NCBI RefSeq assembly: GCF_900460535.1
Contig: NZ_UHIL01000002.1
Location: forward strand, 186,001-250,000
Direction of reading: 5' to 3'
Length of the DNA stretch: 64,000 nucleotides
Source of the DNA: Vibrio parahaemolyticus
GTDB lineage: Bacteria > Pseudomonadota > Gammaproteobacteria > Enterobacterales > Vibrionaceae
Shown: one piece after another, positions 26,885-35,796 of the stretch
Numbering within the stretch: position 1 is the first letter of the stretch
Layout: each line of letters begins with the position of its first letter
Program-made: the position numbers and the translations under genes
Notes under the pieces: model-generated
Told to the model about the DNA's origin: nothing
Seen by the model: only the letters and a program-made list of their open reading frames with translations
Database searches by the model: none

Positions 26885-28171
26885 ATGAGAAGGATATATC
26901 TAGAGAGCTTTTTAGGTCTGATCATTCTTTTTCTCGCCAGTCTGAAAGGTTATGAGCTCATCGTGTATGAGCTCAATACTGATTATGACTACCTACTTCA
27001 AGAACACAGTTCGCAAGCTTTCTACGATTTACTCTCTCCTATCTATAAAGAAAAAGGGCTTGAATACACCAAAAGCGAGCTAGAAAAGTTTGCCACGGCA
27101 AGCCATCGATTGTTGCAACCTTACACCATGGATGAGCTCCCACCCGAGGTGAAGGAAGTGTTCGATGAAGATCCTACCGCTAACATCGCCTTTGATGATG
27201 AACGGGATTTTTGGTTTCGCTTCGACGAGAGCACTCCCTTTTTCAAAATTAGCGATAACCCGAATAGTCCTATCATTCAAGCCGTCAATTTCGACGACAA
27301 CATGGTGTGGATATTCTTCATCGCTGGTTTCGCGCTTTACTGTGTTTTGCTGATCTGGTTTTTAAGCCGCAGAATTCGTGAACTAGAAAGAGTCACCGTC
27401 GAATTTGCGTCTGGTAATTTCAAAGCACGCGCAAGCACGGCCAGCGCCAAATCGGTTGGCACATTGAACAAAAGCTTCAATAACATGGCCGATAAAGTCT
27501 CTCGACTCATTACCAGCAATAAAATGCTCACCAATGCGGTTGCTCACGAGCTACGCACACCAATTTTTCGCTTGCAATGGCAGGCTGATTTACTCGCCGA
27601 CTCCTCTCTAAATGAACAACAGACAAAGTACGTCAATAGCATCGTTGAAGACATTGATGAGATGGAAGAAATGGTCGAAGAACTCCTTTACTACGCGAAA
27701 ATGGAACGCCCAGAAACAGAGCTTCGGACCGAAAGTCTTGAGCTGAACTCCCTACTTTTTGAACTAAAAGACAAATGGCAGCAAGAGACGCCATTGCCAA
27801 TCACCGTTAAAGATACGGATTGCAAAGAAGCCCAAATTAAGACCGACCCCAAACTGCTCAAGCGCGCGTTAGACAACCTACTTCGCAATGCCATGCGTTA
27901 TGCCGACAACCAAATCATGTTAGAAGTGACCGAAGATGACGAACACTGCATGATCAGCATTCATGACGATGGAAACGGTATTGATGAAAAAGACTGGCCT
28001 CACCTGTTTGAGGCATTTTACAGCGCCGACAAATCTCGTAATAAAAGCACCAGCGGCTTTGGTTTAGGACTTGCCATTGTAAGACAAATTATGGAATTGC
28101 AACGCGGCGATGTTTCTATTTCACACAGTCCTCTTGGTGGCGCCTGCTTCACCGTATCTCTGCCTAAATAA
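26885..28171 (+). CDS. Sensor histidine kinase (RstB-like)
   Basis: A 428-residue inner-membrane kinase whose ATG immediately follows the regulator stop codon. Membrane segments at about 7-27 and 141-160 flank a periplasmic acidic sensor of about 110 residues. A HAMP linker is followed by the H-box NAVAHELRTPIFRLQ (His221) and the N, G1 and G2 boxes (NLLRNAMRYA, HDDGNGI, GFGLGLAI). The layout resembles RstBA. The stimulus is unknown; nearby eptA and dgkA suggest an envelope role, which is inference. Confidence 0.92.
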   Translation: MRRIYLESFLGLIILFLASLKGYELIVYELNTDYDYLLQEHSSQAFYDLLSPIYKEKGLEYTKSELEKFATASHRLLQPYTMDELPPEVKEVFDEDPTANIAFDDERDFWFRFDESTPFFKISDNPNSPIIQAVNFDDNMVWIFFIAGFALYCVLLIWFLSRRIRELERVTVEFASGNFKARASTASAKSVGTLNKSFNNMADKVSRLITSNKMLTNAVAHELRTPIFRLQWQADLLADSSLNEQQTKYVNSIVEDIDEMEEMVEELLYYAKMERPETELRTESLELNSLLFELKDKWQQETPLPITVKDTDCKEAQIKTDPKLLKRALDNLLRNAMRYADNQIMLEVTEDDEHCMISIHDDGNGIDEKDWPHLFEAFYSADKSRNKSTSGFGLGLAIVRQIMELQRGDVSISHSPLGGACFTVSLPK

Positions 28172-28343
28172 CGGGCGAACAACGATAAAAGTTAAAGCGC
28201 AGTTCGCTTAGTTTCTGCGCTATCTTCTTCCTCATCCGCCCTTATTACATAAGACGACATTTCGATACAATCCATAGACAGAGACAAGTAATAAAACAGT
28301 GTACATTTAATCCATCAATTCACAGAGATAATGGATTCACCCC

Positions 28344-28733
28344 ATGTATAAACCACTTTTACTCGTTGTCCTTTCTTCCTCACTTGCAGCATGTGCATAC
28401 AACCAAAAGCCTGTTGTAGACATGACGAATGTTGACCAAGCGCAATACGAACAAGATTTTGCCTACTGCCAAGGTTACGCAGAAAAAGTCGACAAAACAG
28501 AGGCCGCTAAATCTGACGCAACCAATGGTGCAATGACTGGCGCATTAATCGGTGCCGCGGCAGGTGCTCTTGAAGATGGCATTGGCGGTGCAGCAGTTGG
28601 CGCAGTAGCTGGCAGTGCAGTCGGTGCTGGTGCAGGCGCTTTAGGTGGCGCGAATGATTCCACCAAAACACAAGCTCTCGTGCTACGCAAATGCCTACAA
28701 AATAAAGGTTACACCGTTTACGACCTTGATTAA
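28344..28733 (+). CDS. Glycine-zipper lipoprotein
   Basis: A 129-residue lipoprotein: signal peptide with lipobox LAAC (Cys17), then a central Gly/Ala zipper (about residues 61-102) of the type that forms paired transmembrane helices in Rcs- or SlyB-like outer-membrane proteins, then a Cys-containing tail. Two Cys (FAYCQ and LRKCL) could form a disulfide. Function unknown; probably outer-membrane associated. Confidence 0.82.
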   Translation: MYKPLLLVVLSSSLAACAYNQKPVVDMTNVDQAQYEQDFAYCQGYAEKVDKTEAAKSDATNGAMTGALIGAAAGALEDGIGGAAVGAVAGSAVGAGAGALGGANDSTKTQALVLRKCLQNKGYTVYDLD

Positions 28734-28910
28734 GCATTAGTCTAAACCACACAACCAAAGTACTTACTCATCAAATCAAACGTGACGTTTTTTGCTTGCC
28801 CCCATATTCACAAATGTTTCACGTCTAACCGATTAGTCTCAGATCGCAATTTGGTGCATTTCGGTACTAACACACATCAATCAACCAATAATAAGAATTA
28901 AGGCCCAATT

Positions 28911-29267
28911 TTGAAGCCAGGTAAAACAGGAATTCGCCGAGTCATGGATGCGACCGGTTACTCAATTAAAGGACTAAAAGCCGCGTGGACTCATGAAGCC
29001 GCTTTCAGACAAGAACTCGTACTGACTTTGGTTCTTTCTATCAGCGCATTTTTTCTGCCAGTTACCACGCTTGAACGTGTATTGATGATCAGCAGTCTAT
29101 TGCTGATTTTAATCGTCGAACTTATTAATTCCGCCGTAGAAGCGGTTGTCGACCGTGTCAGCGATGACTGGCATGAACTCAGTGGTCGAGCCAAAGACAT
29201 TGGCTCTGCAGCAGTATTTGTTGCGCTATTTCTTGCCCTATTTGTTTGGGCGTCGTTCTTGCTTTAG
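28911..29267 (+). CDS. dgkA: Diacylglycerol kinase DgkA
   Basis: A 118-residue integral membrane kinase (E. coli DgkA 122 aa) that phosphorylates diacylglycerol to phosphatidic acid. The signature ELINSAVEAVVDR and three hydrophobic segments are present. The start is TTG with AAGG upstream. It is 21 nt upstream of eptA in the same orientation. EptA-type reactions release diacylglycerol, so DgkA recycling the by-product makes biochemical sense. Confidence 0.94.
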   Translation: MKPGKTGIRRVMDATGYSIKGLKAAWTHEAAFRQELVLTLVLSISAFFLPVTTLERVLMISSLLLILIVELINSAVEAVVDRVSDDWHELSGRAKDIGSAAVFVALFLALFVWASFLL

Positions 29268-29288
29268 TTTTATTCAAGAAAGTAACTT

Positions 29289-30944
29289 ATGAAGACTATT
29301 GATTCTCCAAAGAAAGGTATCCCATACGTTGCCTTTACTGTTCTACTCGCGCTGTATTTCGCTCTCGTGGTGAACATCCCAATCTATAAAGAACTCATTG
29401 GGATTTTCTCTAAGTTAGACGAAGTCAAAATCGGTTTCATTATAACTATTCCGATTTTCTTTTTTGCCGCGCTTAATTTCTTATTCAACCTATTTAGCTG
29501 GCCATGGGTTGGAAAGCCGTTCTTTATCTTGCTGCTAGTGGTCTCTAGCTTAGTAAGCTACGCAGGCTATAACTACGGAACGCTGTTTGACTCTGGGATG
29601 ATCGCCAACATCGTCGAGACCGACTCGAGTGAAGCAAGCTCTTATCTCAGCACGTATTCGGTCGTTTGGACGACGTTAATGGGTGTGATTCCTGCCCTGA
29701 TTGTGTTCAAAGTAAAGCTGCAACCACAACGCGGACAATGGCTACGCTTTGTGCTTACAAAACTGGTCGCGATGCTCGCTTCGTTAGCAGTTATTGCCGT
29801 GATTGCGGGGTTGTACTATCAAGATTACGCATCTGTGGGTCGCAATAACAGCTACCTGAAAAAAATGATCATCCCAACGCAATATGTCTACAGCGCGACA
29901 AGTTACGTAAAAGAAAATTACTTAACTACGCCACAGCCATATCGTGAAATCGGTACTGATGCACAGCAATCTCCGACCGCTTTACAGCAAGCGCAGGACA
30001 AACCGACGTTACTCGTTTTTGTAGTAGGTGAAACCGCACGTACTCAAAACTATCAACTGAATGGTTACGAGCGTGAAACTAACCCCTACACTAGCCAATT
30101 AGATGTGATTTCTTTTAAAGATGTAGCGTCATGCGGCACTGCGACAGCAGTATCTGTACCATGCATGTTTTCTCAGTTAACGCGCAATCAATTTGACCGT
30201 AAACAAGCTGATAACCAAGACAACGCGTTAGATATCATGCAACGTGCAGGTATCGACCTACTGTGGAAAGAAAACGACGGTGGCGATAAAGAAGTCGCGC
30301 ATAAGATCAAAAAAATCGAAGTAGACAGAAAGCAACAAAACGCACTGTGCAACGGTCAAACTTGTTACGACATGGCACTACTGAGTGACTTTGACCAAGA
30401 AGTGTCGAACATGAACGGTAACCGAGTTGTAGCCATGCATCTTATTGGCAGCCATGGCCCAACTTACTTCCAACGTTACCCGAAAGAGAAAGCATTTTTC
30501 CAACCGGATTGCCCACGTGCAGACATTGAAAACTGTAGCGTCGAAGAGATCGTAAATACCTACGACAATACCATTCGTTACACAGACTTTGTCTTGGAAC
30601 AAACCATCAACAAACTTAAGACGTTAGAAGACAAATACAACACTGCGTTGATTTATGTTTCTGACCACGGTGAATCGCTTGGTGAAAGCGGCATGTTCTT
30701 ACATGGCATGCCTTACGGACTTGCTCCGGATTTCCAAAAACGAGTACCGCTTATCATGTGGATGTCGCCAAGCTTTAAGCAAGCAAAACACATCAACACG
30801 GATTGCTTGTCCAAAGAAGCACAAAATGCAGGTAAGTACTCGCATGACAATGTGTTCCACTCTTTGCTTGGTATTATGGACGTAAAAACCCAAGCCTACG
30901 ACGGCCAGTTAGATATCTTCAAAACCTGTCGAACCGTATCCTAA
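29289..30944 (+). CDS. eptA: Phosphoethanolamine-lipid A transferase EptA
   Basis: A 551-residue inner-membrane enzyme: four to five N-terminal membrane helices (to about residue 185) and a periplasmic sulfatase-fold domain. Metal ligand VVGETART, catalytic-Thr motif SCGTATAVSVPCMFS, HLIGSHGPTYFQRYP and VSDHGESLGE are all intact. It transfers phosphoethanolamine from phosphatidylethanolamine to lipid A, conferring resistance to cationic peptides such as polymyxin in the family. It is co-transcribed with dgkA and ends at a terminator. Confidence 0.94.
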   Translation: MKTIDSPKKGIPYVAFTVLLALYFALVVNIPIYKELIGIFSKLDEVKIGFIITIPIFFFAALNFLFNLFSWPWVGKPFFILLLVVSSLVSYAGYNYGTLFDSGMIANIVETDSSEASSYLSTYSVVWTTLMGVIPALIVFKVKLQPQRGQWLRFVLTKLVAMLASLAVIAVIAGLYYQDYASVGRNNSYLKKMIIPTQYVYSATSYVKENYLTTPQPYREIGTDAQQSPTALQQAQDKPTLLVFVVGETARTQNYQLNGYERETNPYTSQLDVISFKDVASCGTATAVSVPCMFSQLTRNQFDRKQADNQDNALDIMQRAGIDLLWKENDGGDKEVAHKIKKIEVDRKQQNALCNGQTCYDMALLSDFDQEVSNMNGNRVVAMHLIGSHGPTYFQRYPKEKAFFQPDCPRADIENCSVEEIVNTYDNTIRYTDFVLEQTINKLKTLEDKYNTALIYVSDHGESLGESGMFLHGMPYGLAPDFQKRVPLIMWMSPSFKQAKHINTDCLSKEAQNAGKYSHDNVFHSLLGIMDVKTQAYDGQLDIFKTCRTVS

Positions 30945-30952
30945 GTAGTTAG

Positions 30953-30988
30953 AAAAAGCCTGATTCAAAATGTGAGTCAGGCTTTTTT
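30953..30988 (+). terminator. Terminator after eptA
   Basis: AAAAGCCTGA/TCAGGCTTTT hairpin with inner TTCA/TGAG pairing and T-run. Confidence 0.88.
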
Positions 30989-31065
30989 ATGACAAGCCGT
31001 TTCTACCAACCTCTTTTTCGCTCGTTATAATCAACGCCTAATGAAATCGAAACAGAGCGAACAAC

Positions 31066-32001
31066 ATGAAAATCGGTATTATTGGCTTAGGCGATATTGC
31101 GCAAAAGGCTTACCTTCCTGTCATTACTCAACTTCCTAATGTTGAGCTGGTCTTTTGTACCCGAGACGCCGAAGCCCTCTCTTCACTAACTCAGCAATAT
31201 CGCATTAAGGAAAGCTGTCAGGACTACCGACAGCTTCCTGCGTTTGGTGTAGATGCGGTGATGATTCATGCCGCAACTCATGTTCACTTTCAAATCGCTG
31301 AATATTTTCTAAAACAAAGCATTCCTACTTTTGTCGACAAACCTCTGGCGGACAGTGCCCAACAGGTAGAGCAACTCTATGAGATTGCAGCTATCGCCAA
31401 TCAACCACTTTATGTTGGCTTTAATCGCCGACACATTCCGCTCTACAACGACTATTTGCCAAACGTACAAAAAGGCGATGTCGCTAATTTGAAGTCACTG
31501 CGTTGGGAGAAAAATCGCCACAATCTGCCGGGAGAATTCCGAACGTTCATCTTTGACGATTTTATTCACGCGCTAGACAGCGTAAATGTTGTAGCAAAAG
31601 CCGATTTGCAAGACGTTTACATCACTCACCAATTTGACGGCCAACAACTCGCGCGTCTGGATGTGCAATGGCAACATGGTGATACCCTACTACACGCTTC
31701 AATGAATCGTCATTTTGGCATCACAAACGAACGCGTTCAGGCATGTTATGCCAACCAAGCATTTGAGTTTGATTCGTTTGTGGAAGGTAAATTGTGGCAG
31801 GACAATCAAGAACGTAAGTTGAACTTAAAAGATTGGACACCAATGCTCACGAGTAAAGGTTTTCACGCTATGCTATTCGATTGGTTTAAGGTTGTTGAAT
31901 CAGGCAAGCTGGCTACAAGCACAGTGCAACGCAACATAGCGAGCCACCAGCTTGCAGAGCAGATCTGTCAACGCATAGAACAAGCCGTGCATTGCAATTA
32001 A
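31066..32001 (+). CDS. Gfo/Idh/MocA-family oxidoreductase
   Basis: A 311-residue NAD(P)-dependent oxidoreductase. The N-terminal Rossmann motif IGIIGLGDIAQKAYLP (residues 3-18) and FVDKPLADSAQQ, containing the conserved catalytic EKP/DKP lysine, are followed by an alpha/beta C-terminal domain. Similar in length to MviM/YceM-type proteins. Substrate unknown. It stands alone after the eptA terminator. Confidence 0.88.
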   Translation: MKIGIIGLGDIAQKAYLPVITQLPNVELVFCTRDAEALSSLTQQYRIKESCQDYRQLPAFGVDAVMIHAATHVHFQIAEYFLKQSIPTFVDKPLADSAQQVEQLYEIAAIANQPLYVGFNRRHIPLYNDYLPNVQKGDVANLKSLRWEKNRHNLPGEFRTFIFDDFIHALDSVNVVAKADLQDVYITHQFDGQQLARLDVQWQHGDTLLHASMNRHFGITNERVQACYANQAFEFDSFVEGKLWQDNQERKLNLKDWTPMLTSKGFHAMLFDWFKVVESGKLATSTVQRNIASHQLAEQICQRIEQAVHCN

Positions 32002-32101
32002 TCCCTAGAACCAATCTATGCATGAAACGCATACATTAGTTCATTTTTTGTCATTTGTTTCATTGACTAATCGTCACTAAACTTCGCGCTCATTTTTCTA
32101 C

Positions 32102-32305
32102 ATGAGCGCACAATGCATGCTTTTTTCTCAATCCATTTTCGCTCAGGTGTTGAGAATGTCCATCATGTTGGGGCTATCTCTAATCATCGTCCATAACTCT
32201 CCGAAGTTGCTGGAAATATTAGCAGAACAAGCCATCAACAGCGGTTGTCACCAAACAACGGGAGACAACGAACACCATGATCATTCTCATCACCACTATC
32301 ATTAA
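32102..32305 (+). CDS. Small protein with His-rich tail
   Basis: Up to 67 residues with one hydrophobic segment (MSIMLGLSLIIVH) and a C-terminus of HH, HDH and HHHYH repeats that could bind metal. The first ATG (32102) lies inside a hairpin GCGCTCAT/ATGAGCGC (32086-32109). An alternative ATG at 32156, 6 nt after AGGTG, gives 49 residues and may be the true start. It is 12 nt upstream of an MFS gene, probably co-transcribed. No family recognised. Confidence 0.5.
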   Translation: MSAQCMLFSQSIFAQVLRMSIMLGLSLIIVHNSPKLLEILAEQAINSGCHQTTGDNEHHDHSHHHYH

Positions 32306-32317
32306 TAAGAGCAAACT

Positions 32318-33532
32318 ATGAGTATTTTCCGATTTCCAGTTCTTGTTTGGCTTGGAATAGGGATTTTGATTATTTGTCTAGGGATCAGACAATCTTTCGG
32401 TATTTTTATGATGCCAATTTCACACTACTTTCAGACCGGGCGCGAGTTCTTTAGCTTTGCTATTGCCTTGCAAAACTTGTTGTTTGGCGTATTCCAACCT
32501 TTTGTCGGCATGGCGTCAGACCGTTGGGGCGCGAAGCGTATTATCATTTTAGGTGCCTTTTCTTACGCTTTAGGTCTTTACCTTACTTCTATCGCCATTG
32601 AGCCAACCATGATGTATCTATCACTTGGCATTTTGGTCGGTTTTGGTTTGAGCGCAACCAGCTACGTCATTGTGTTAGGGGCAGTAGCAAAGGTTGTCCC
32701 TGCACAACATGCAGCTAAAGCATTTGGTTTAACTACCGCTGCGGGATCGTTCGGTATGTTCGCCATGATCCCTGGATCACAAGTGCTTTTGAGTGATTTT
32801 GGCTGGCAAGGCGCACTTCAAGCATTCGCTGTACTGTGTAGCTTTATGGTGATGTTTGCTCTGTTCATGAGAACTGCTAAGCCACAAGCCGGTACCTCTG
32901 CAAATGTTCAGGAAGACACACAAACCCTAAAAGAAGCATTAAAAGAAGCTTTCTCTCACAGAGGTTATTGGCTGATCCACGCAGGTTTCTTTGTGTGCGG
33001 CTTTCACGTGATGTTTATTGCAACTCACTTACCAAGTTATCTGGCAGATAAAGATTTACCAGCCTCAACCGCCGCAATGGCACTGGCGTATGTTGGCATC
33101 TTCAACATTTTTGGTTCGTACTTCTGGGGGGTTATGGCGGACCGCTTCAATAAACGCCATGTTATGTCTGCGCTGTATTTAATCCGCACGGTAGTGATTG
33201 GTGCTTTTGTGACTCTACCTGTCACCGAGCACACCGCAGTCATCTTTGGTGGTGCAATCGGCTTCTGTTGGTTAGGCACCGTACCTCTCACGTCTGGATT
33301 AGTCCGCCAGATTTTTGGGGCCCGTTACCTATCAACGCTTTACGGCTTGGTATTCTTTACTCACCAAGTAGGAAGCTTCTTGGGAGCTTGGGTCGGTGGT
33401 CGCATCTACGATTACTACGGTTCATACGATCCAATCTGGTGGTCAACCGTCGTTCTGGCACTCCTCGCCGCTTTGATTCACTTACCGATCAATGACAAGC
33501 CAGTATCGCGCTTGAATTTGGCAACCGCCTAG
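32318..33532 (+). CDS. MFS transporter, monocarboxylate/OFA-like
   Basis: A 404-residue major-facilitator protein with about 12 hydrophobic segments, an N-terminal GIRQSFGIFMMPIS and the loop motif GMASDRWGAKR. The layout resembles oxalate/formate or monocarboxylate-type MFS carriers. Substrate unknown. It may form an operon with the preceding small His-rich protein. A terminator follows directly. Confidence 0.85.
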   Translation: MSIFRFPVLVWLGIGILIICLGIRQSFGIFMMPISHYFQTGREFFSFAIALQNLLFGVFQPFVGMASDRWGAKRIIILGAFSYALGLYLTSIAIEPTMMYLSLGILVGFGLSATSYVIVLGAVAKVVPAQHAAKAFGLTTAAGSFGMFAMIPGSQVLLSDFGWQGALQAFAVLCSFMVMFALFMRTAKPQAGTSANVQEDTQTLKEALKEAFSHRGYWLIHAGFFVCGFHVMFIATHLPSYLADKDLPASTAAMALAYVGIFNIFGSYFWGVMADRFNKRHVMSALYLIRTVVIGAFVTLPVTEHTAVIFGGAIGFCWLGTVPLTSGLVRQIFGARYLSTLYGLVFFTHQVGSFLGAWVGGRIYDYYGSYDPIWWSTVVLALLAALIHLPINDKPVSRLNLATA

Positions 33533-33536
33533 CCAG

Positions 33537-33573
33537 AAAGGCTCTTAACGTCTAACGTTGAGAGCCTTTTTTT
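33537..33573 (+). terminator. Terminator after the MFS gene
   Basis: AAAGGCTCT/AGAGCCTTT stem with inner AACG/CGTT pairing and a run of T. Confidence 0.88.
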
Positions 33574-33719
33574 CAGCAGCCCAATGATCTCCGCTTTCCT
33601 TTATCAAATGAGTATTCTCATCAATGATTTCTTATTTAAGATAAAGCACACCCATTCATCCTCTGTTAAGATTTGTGTGACATACTTTGTAGAAAGTTAT
33701 AAATCAAAAAGGGTTTTAG

Positions 33720-34151
33720 ATGAGAACACTTGGCAACATCATCTGGTTTTTATTCGGTGGCATATTCATGGGATTGCTGTGGTGGCTATTCGGTATTCTT
33801 GCGTTCATCAGCATCATCGGGATTCCGTGGGGGCGAGCTTGTTTCGTCATGGGTAACTTTTCGTTTTTCCCATTCGGCAAAGAAGCCATTTCGCGTGATG
33901 AACTAACCAATGAAATGGATATTGGCACGAGTCCGCTAGGCGTCATCGGCAACGTACTTTGGTTTGTGTTTGCAGGTTTGTGGCTGGCAATCGGTCATAT
34001 CCTATCCGCCGCAGCGTGTTTCGTTACCATTATTGGTATTCCGTTTGCACTTCAACACCTGAAACTGGCCGTAATTTCCCTCGCGCCTATCGGTAAAACT
34101 GTTGTAACGTCAGAAGAAGCGGCAATCGCTCGTTACAACATTAATCGTTAA
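33720..34151 (+). CDS. YccF-domain inner-membrane protein
   Basis: A 143-residue membrane protein with two tandem YccF domains (residues about 5-55 and 70-125), each with the pattern GNIIWFLFGG and IIGIPWGR or IIGIPFALQ. This matches E. coli YccF (148 aa). Function unknown. It is monocistronic. Confidence 0.88.
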   Translation: MRTLGNIIWFLFGGIFMGLLWWLFGILAFISIIGIPWGRACFVMGNFSFFPFGKEAISRDELTNEMDIGTSPLGVIGNVLWFVFAGLWLAIGHILSAAACFVTIIGIPFALQHLKLAVISLAPIGKTVVTSEEAAIARYNINR

Positions 34152-34161
34152 GGTTATGTAT

Positions 34162-34185
34162 CCTCTGAGCTTTCGGGCTCAGAGG
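34162..34185. repeat. Strong hairpin between yccF-like gene and small ORF
   Basis: CCTCTGAGC-TTTCGG-GCTCAGAGG, a perfect 9-bp stem without a T-run on either side. It could protect the 3' end of the yccF-like mRNA, and on the other strand it overlaps the stop codon of a 24-aa ORF. Confidence 0.5.
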
Positions 34186-34253
34186 GCAACGCCTGTTAAA
34201 AGTAAGCCTATTATTGCTACAGCGTATTCGATAATGGTTGATTGTATGCTCAT
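34179..34253 (-). CDS. Candidate 24-aa hydrophobic microprotein
   Basis: An ATG at 34253 follows AAAGGTGA by 4 nt and opens a 24-codon frame (MSIQSTIIEYAVAIIGLL, ending LTGVAL), almost entirely one membrane helix. A promoter-like pair TTGGAA-16-TAAGAT (34296-34301 and 34274-34279) would start transcription about 7 nt before the Shine-Dalgarno sequence. The stop lies in a strong hairpin. The size and layout resemble small membrane proteins or type I toxins. Coding status is inferred. Confidence 0.45.
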   Translation of the reverse strand: MSIQSTIIEYAVAIIGLLLTGVAL

Positions 34254-34800
34254 ACCGTCACCTTTAGGTTTATATCTTACCTAGCTCTGCACTGCTTCCA
34301 ATTTATCCTTTATAATCAATTACCTTTATTGCCCATCACTTGAGTTATTCAACGCTTCAACTACAAACATCTCAACTCAACTTCCCTCTTACAAATTTTT
34401 AAAGCCGAACTATAAGCGTAGCCAAAAGTAATCGACTTTGAGGAGAGATCTACGCGGTAAACGGAAGAATATTGGTCAGGAATCTTACTTTTTCAGGCCC
34501 AAGAACAACTTATGGTCGTATCTTTTTTTAACTACAAAATGTGCACATCAAAAGGCAAAGAACACTAAGGATTGAATAAATCAACAAACATTGATTGTGA
34601 CGTAGACTAATTTATTTTGTTTGTCCTCTTCCCCTACCACCCCATATCATCCCCACCATAAACGCTCTTTGATATTTTTATTTGTAGTTCTGCCACCGAC
34701 GTAAAAGTACGCCTTTTCATCCCACAATTTTGCTTTTACAACCGACCAGAACGTTCTGAGTCATTCAATGACTCAGCATCTATTCATGCAGGAATATATC
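34254..34800. other. Intergenic region, about 550 bases
   Basis: AT-rich region between a candidate microprotein promoter and a hypothetical gene. Besides the minus-strand promoter-like sequence at 34274-34301, I see no gene, RNA motif or long repeat. Confidence 0.4.
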
Positions 34801-35142
34801 GTGGATAAATATCAAGCGGCTTACGCAAAGCGTCTCTCAAAACTAAAAAGTGATAACAATTCACCTAAGGCAATAGCTCGCCTTTGCGCTTGGGATTCGT
34901 TTTTTAACCAAGAGTTTGAACTTCAAGATCTTGAATATCAGATGGCCGATGCTGCGCGTCAGCGTTACGAGCAATCCAATGTAAAAAACGACATTTCGTT
35001 TAAAGCCTTCAAACGCGCCTTCTACAACGAATCCATCGAGATCTATAACTTGACCGATGGCGCAGCCATTCAAAAAGTCTTTACGCCATTAATTATGCTT
35101 GCCACCGCTTGGATTGTGTTTGTGTGCTCTGTTTCGAACTAA
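34801..35142 (+). CDS. Hypothetical protein with C-terminal membrane anchor
   Basis: A 113-residue protein if the GTG at 34801 is used (AGGA 7 nt upstream). ATGs at 34768 and 34786 would lengthen it. The body is charged and helical (YQAAYAKRLSKLKS, YQMADAARQRYEQS) and ends with one hydrophobic helix (PLIMLATAWIVFVCSVSN). It is followed 36 nt later by a second small membrane protein. No family recognised. Confidence 0.6.
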   Translation: MDKYQAAYAKRLSKLKSDNNSPKAIARLCAWDSFFNQEFELQDLEYQMADAARQRYEQSNVKNDISFKAFKRAFYNESIEIYNLTDGAAIQKVFTPLIMLATAWIVFVCSVSN

Positions 35143-35178
35143 GCACGCAAATACACTCCAAGAGGGATGAGAATCATC

Positions 35179-35307
35179 ATGCCTAAGATAACGTTACTTC
35201 TGCTGGCCACTACAATCGGTATTGGCATTACCGGCGCTGCATTTTGTGTTGGTGTGACTTACGCATTTACTCAGTTACCGTTAGAAAGCTGGTTTCTAAA
35301 CCCATAA
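35179..35307 (+). CDS. 42-aa membrane protein
   Basis: ATG 35179 after AGAGGGATGAGA. 42 residues, MPKITLLLLATTIGIGITGA continuing to SWFLNP, with one Gly-rich membrane helix. It lies between the preceding membrane-anchored protein and a strong terminator, so the two are probably one operon. Function unknown. Confidence 0.6.
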   Translation: MPKITLLLLATTIGIGITGAAFCVGVTYAFTQLPLESWFLNP

Positions 35308-35313
35308 ATACAA

Positions 35314-35345
35314 AAAAGCAGAACTCGATGGGAGTTCTGCTTTTC
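35314..35345 (+). terminator. Terminator after the 42-aa gene
   Basis: 13-bp stem AAAAGCAGAACTC/GAGTTCTGCTTTT with a short loop, T-rich on both strands. It may also serve the convergent MarR gene. Confidence 0.85.
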
Positions 35346-35376
35346 ATTGTTTATTTGGCCGTAACTCGGATGAAAC

Positions 35377-35796
35377 CTAGAATTCCCGGTTCATTTTTTC
35401 CAAACACGATAGAAAGGTTGATTGCTGCTCTGGCTCAATGTGACGAGTAAGATCACGCACAAGATCAAGGTGCAACTGGTTATGATGACGATGAATTTTC
35501 TCACCTTCTGATGTGAGCCTCACAACGATAGCACGGCGATCTTCCGGATGAGGGCAACGTTCTATCAAGTTCGCATTCACTAACTTTTCGATTTGTACCG
35601 TTAACGTTCCGGTCGTGATGCCTAACTTTTCCGCCAATTCTTTCATGCGCAGCGCACCATGGCCGCCCAGAACTTCAATGGTATGAACTTGGGCCAAAGA
35701 GTAGCCGGTTTCTTTTACGACTGACTGTTCCCAAGAAGACATCTTGTCATAGAACTCGGTCAGCATTTGATTCAACTTTTCTAGTTCGCTCATCAT
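35377..35796 (-). CDS. MarR-family regulator
   Basis: A 139-residue winged-helix regulator: dimerisation helices at both ends and the DNA-binding region GALRMKELAEKLGITTGTLT (about residues 47-66) followed by the wing PEDRRAIVVRLT. Its ATG overlaps the TGA of the metal-efflux gene by one base, so the pair is translationally coupled. It probably represses its own operon through palindromes upstream of the transporter. The ligand could be a metal; this is inference. Confidence 0.9.
   Translation of the reverse strand: MMSELEKLNQMLTEFYDKMSSWEQSVVKETGYSLAQVHTIEVLGGHGALRMKELAEKLGITTGTLTVQIEKLVNANLIERCPHPEDRRAIVVRLTSEGEKIHRHHNQLHLDLVRDLTRHIEPEQQSTFLSCLEKMNREF

Noticed and set aside
28475..28690. 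Minus-strand ORF opposite the glycine-zipper gene
   Set aside because: The Ala/Pro-rich translation is the antisense of Gly/Ala codons; no ribosome site.
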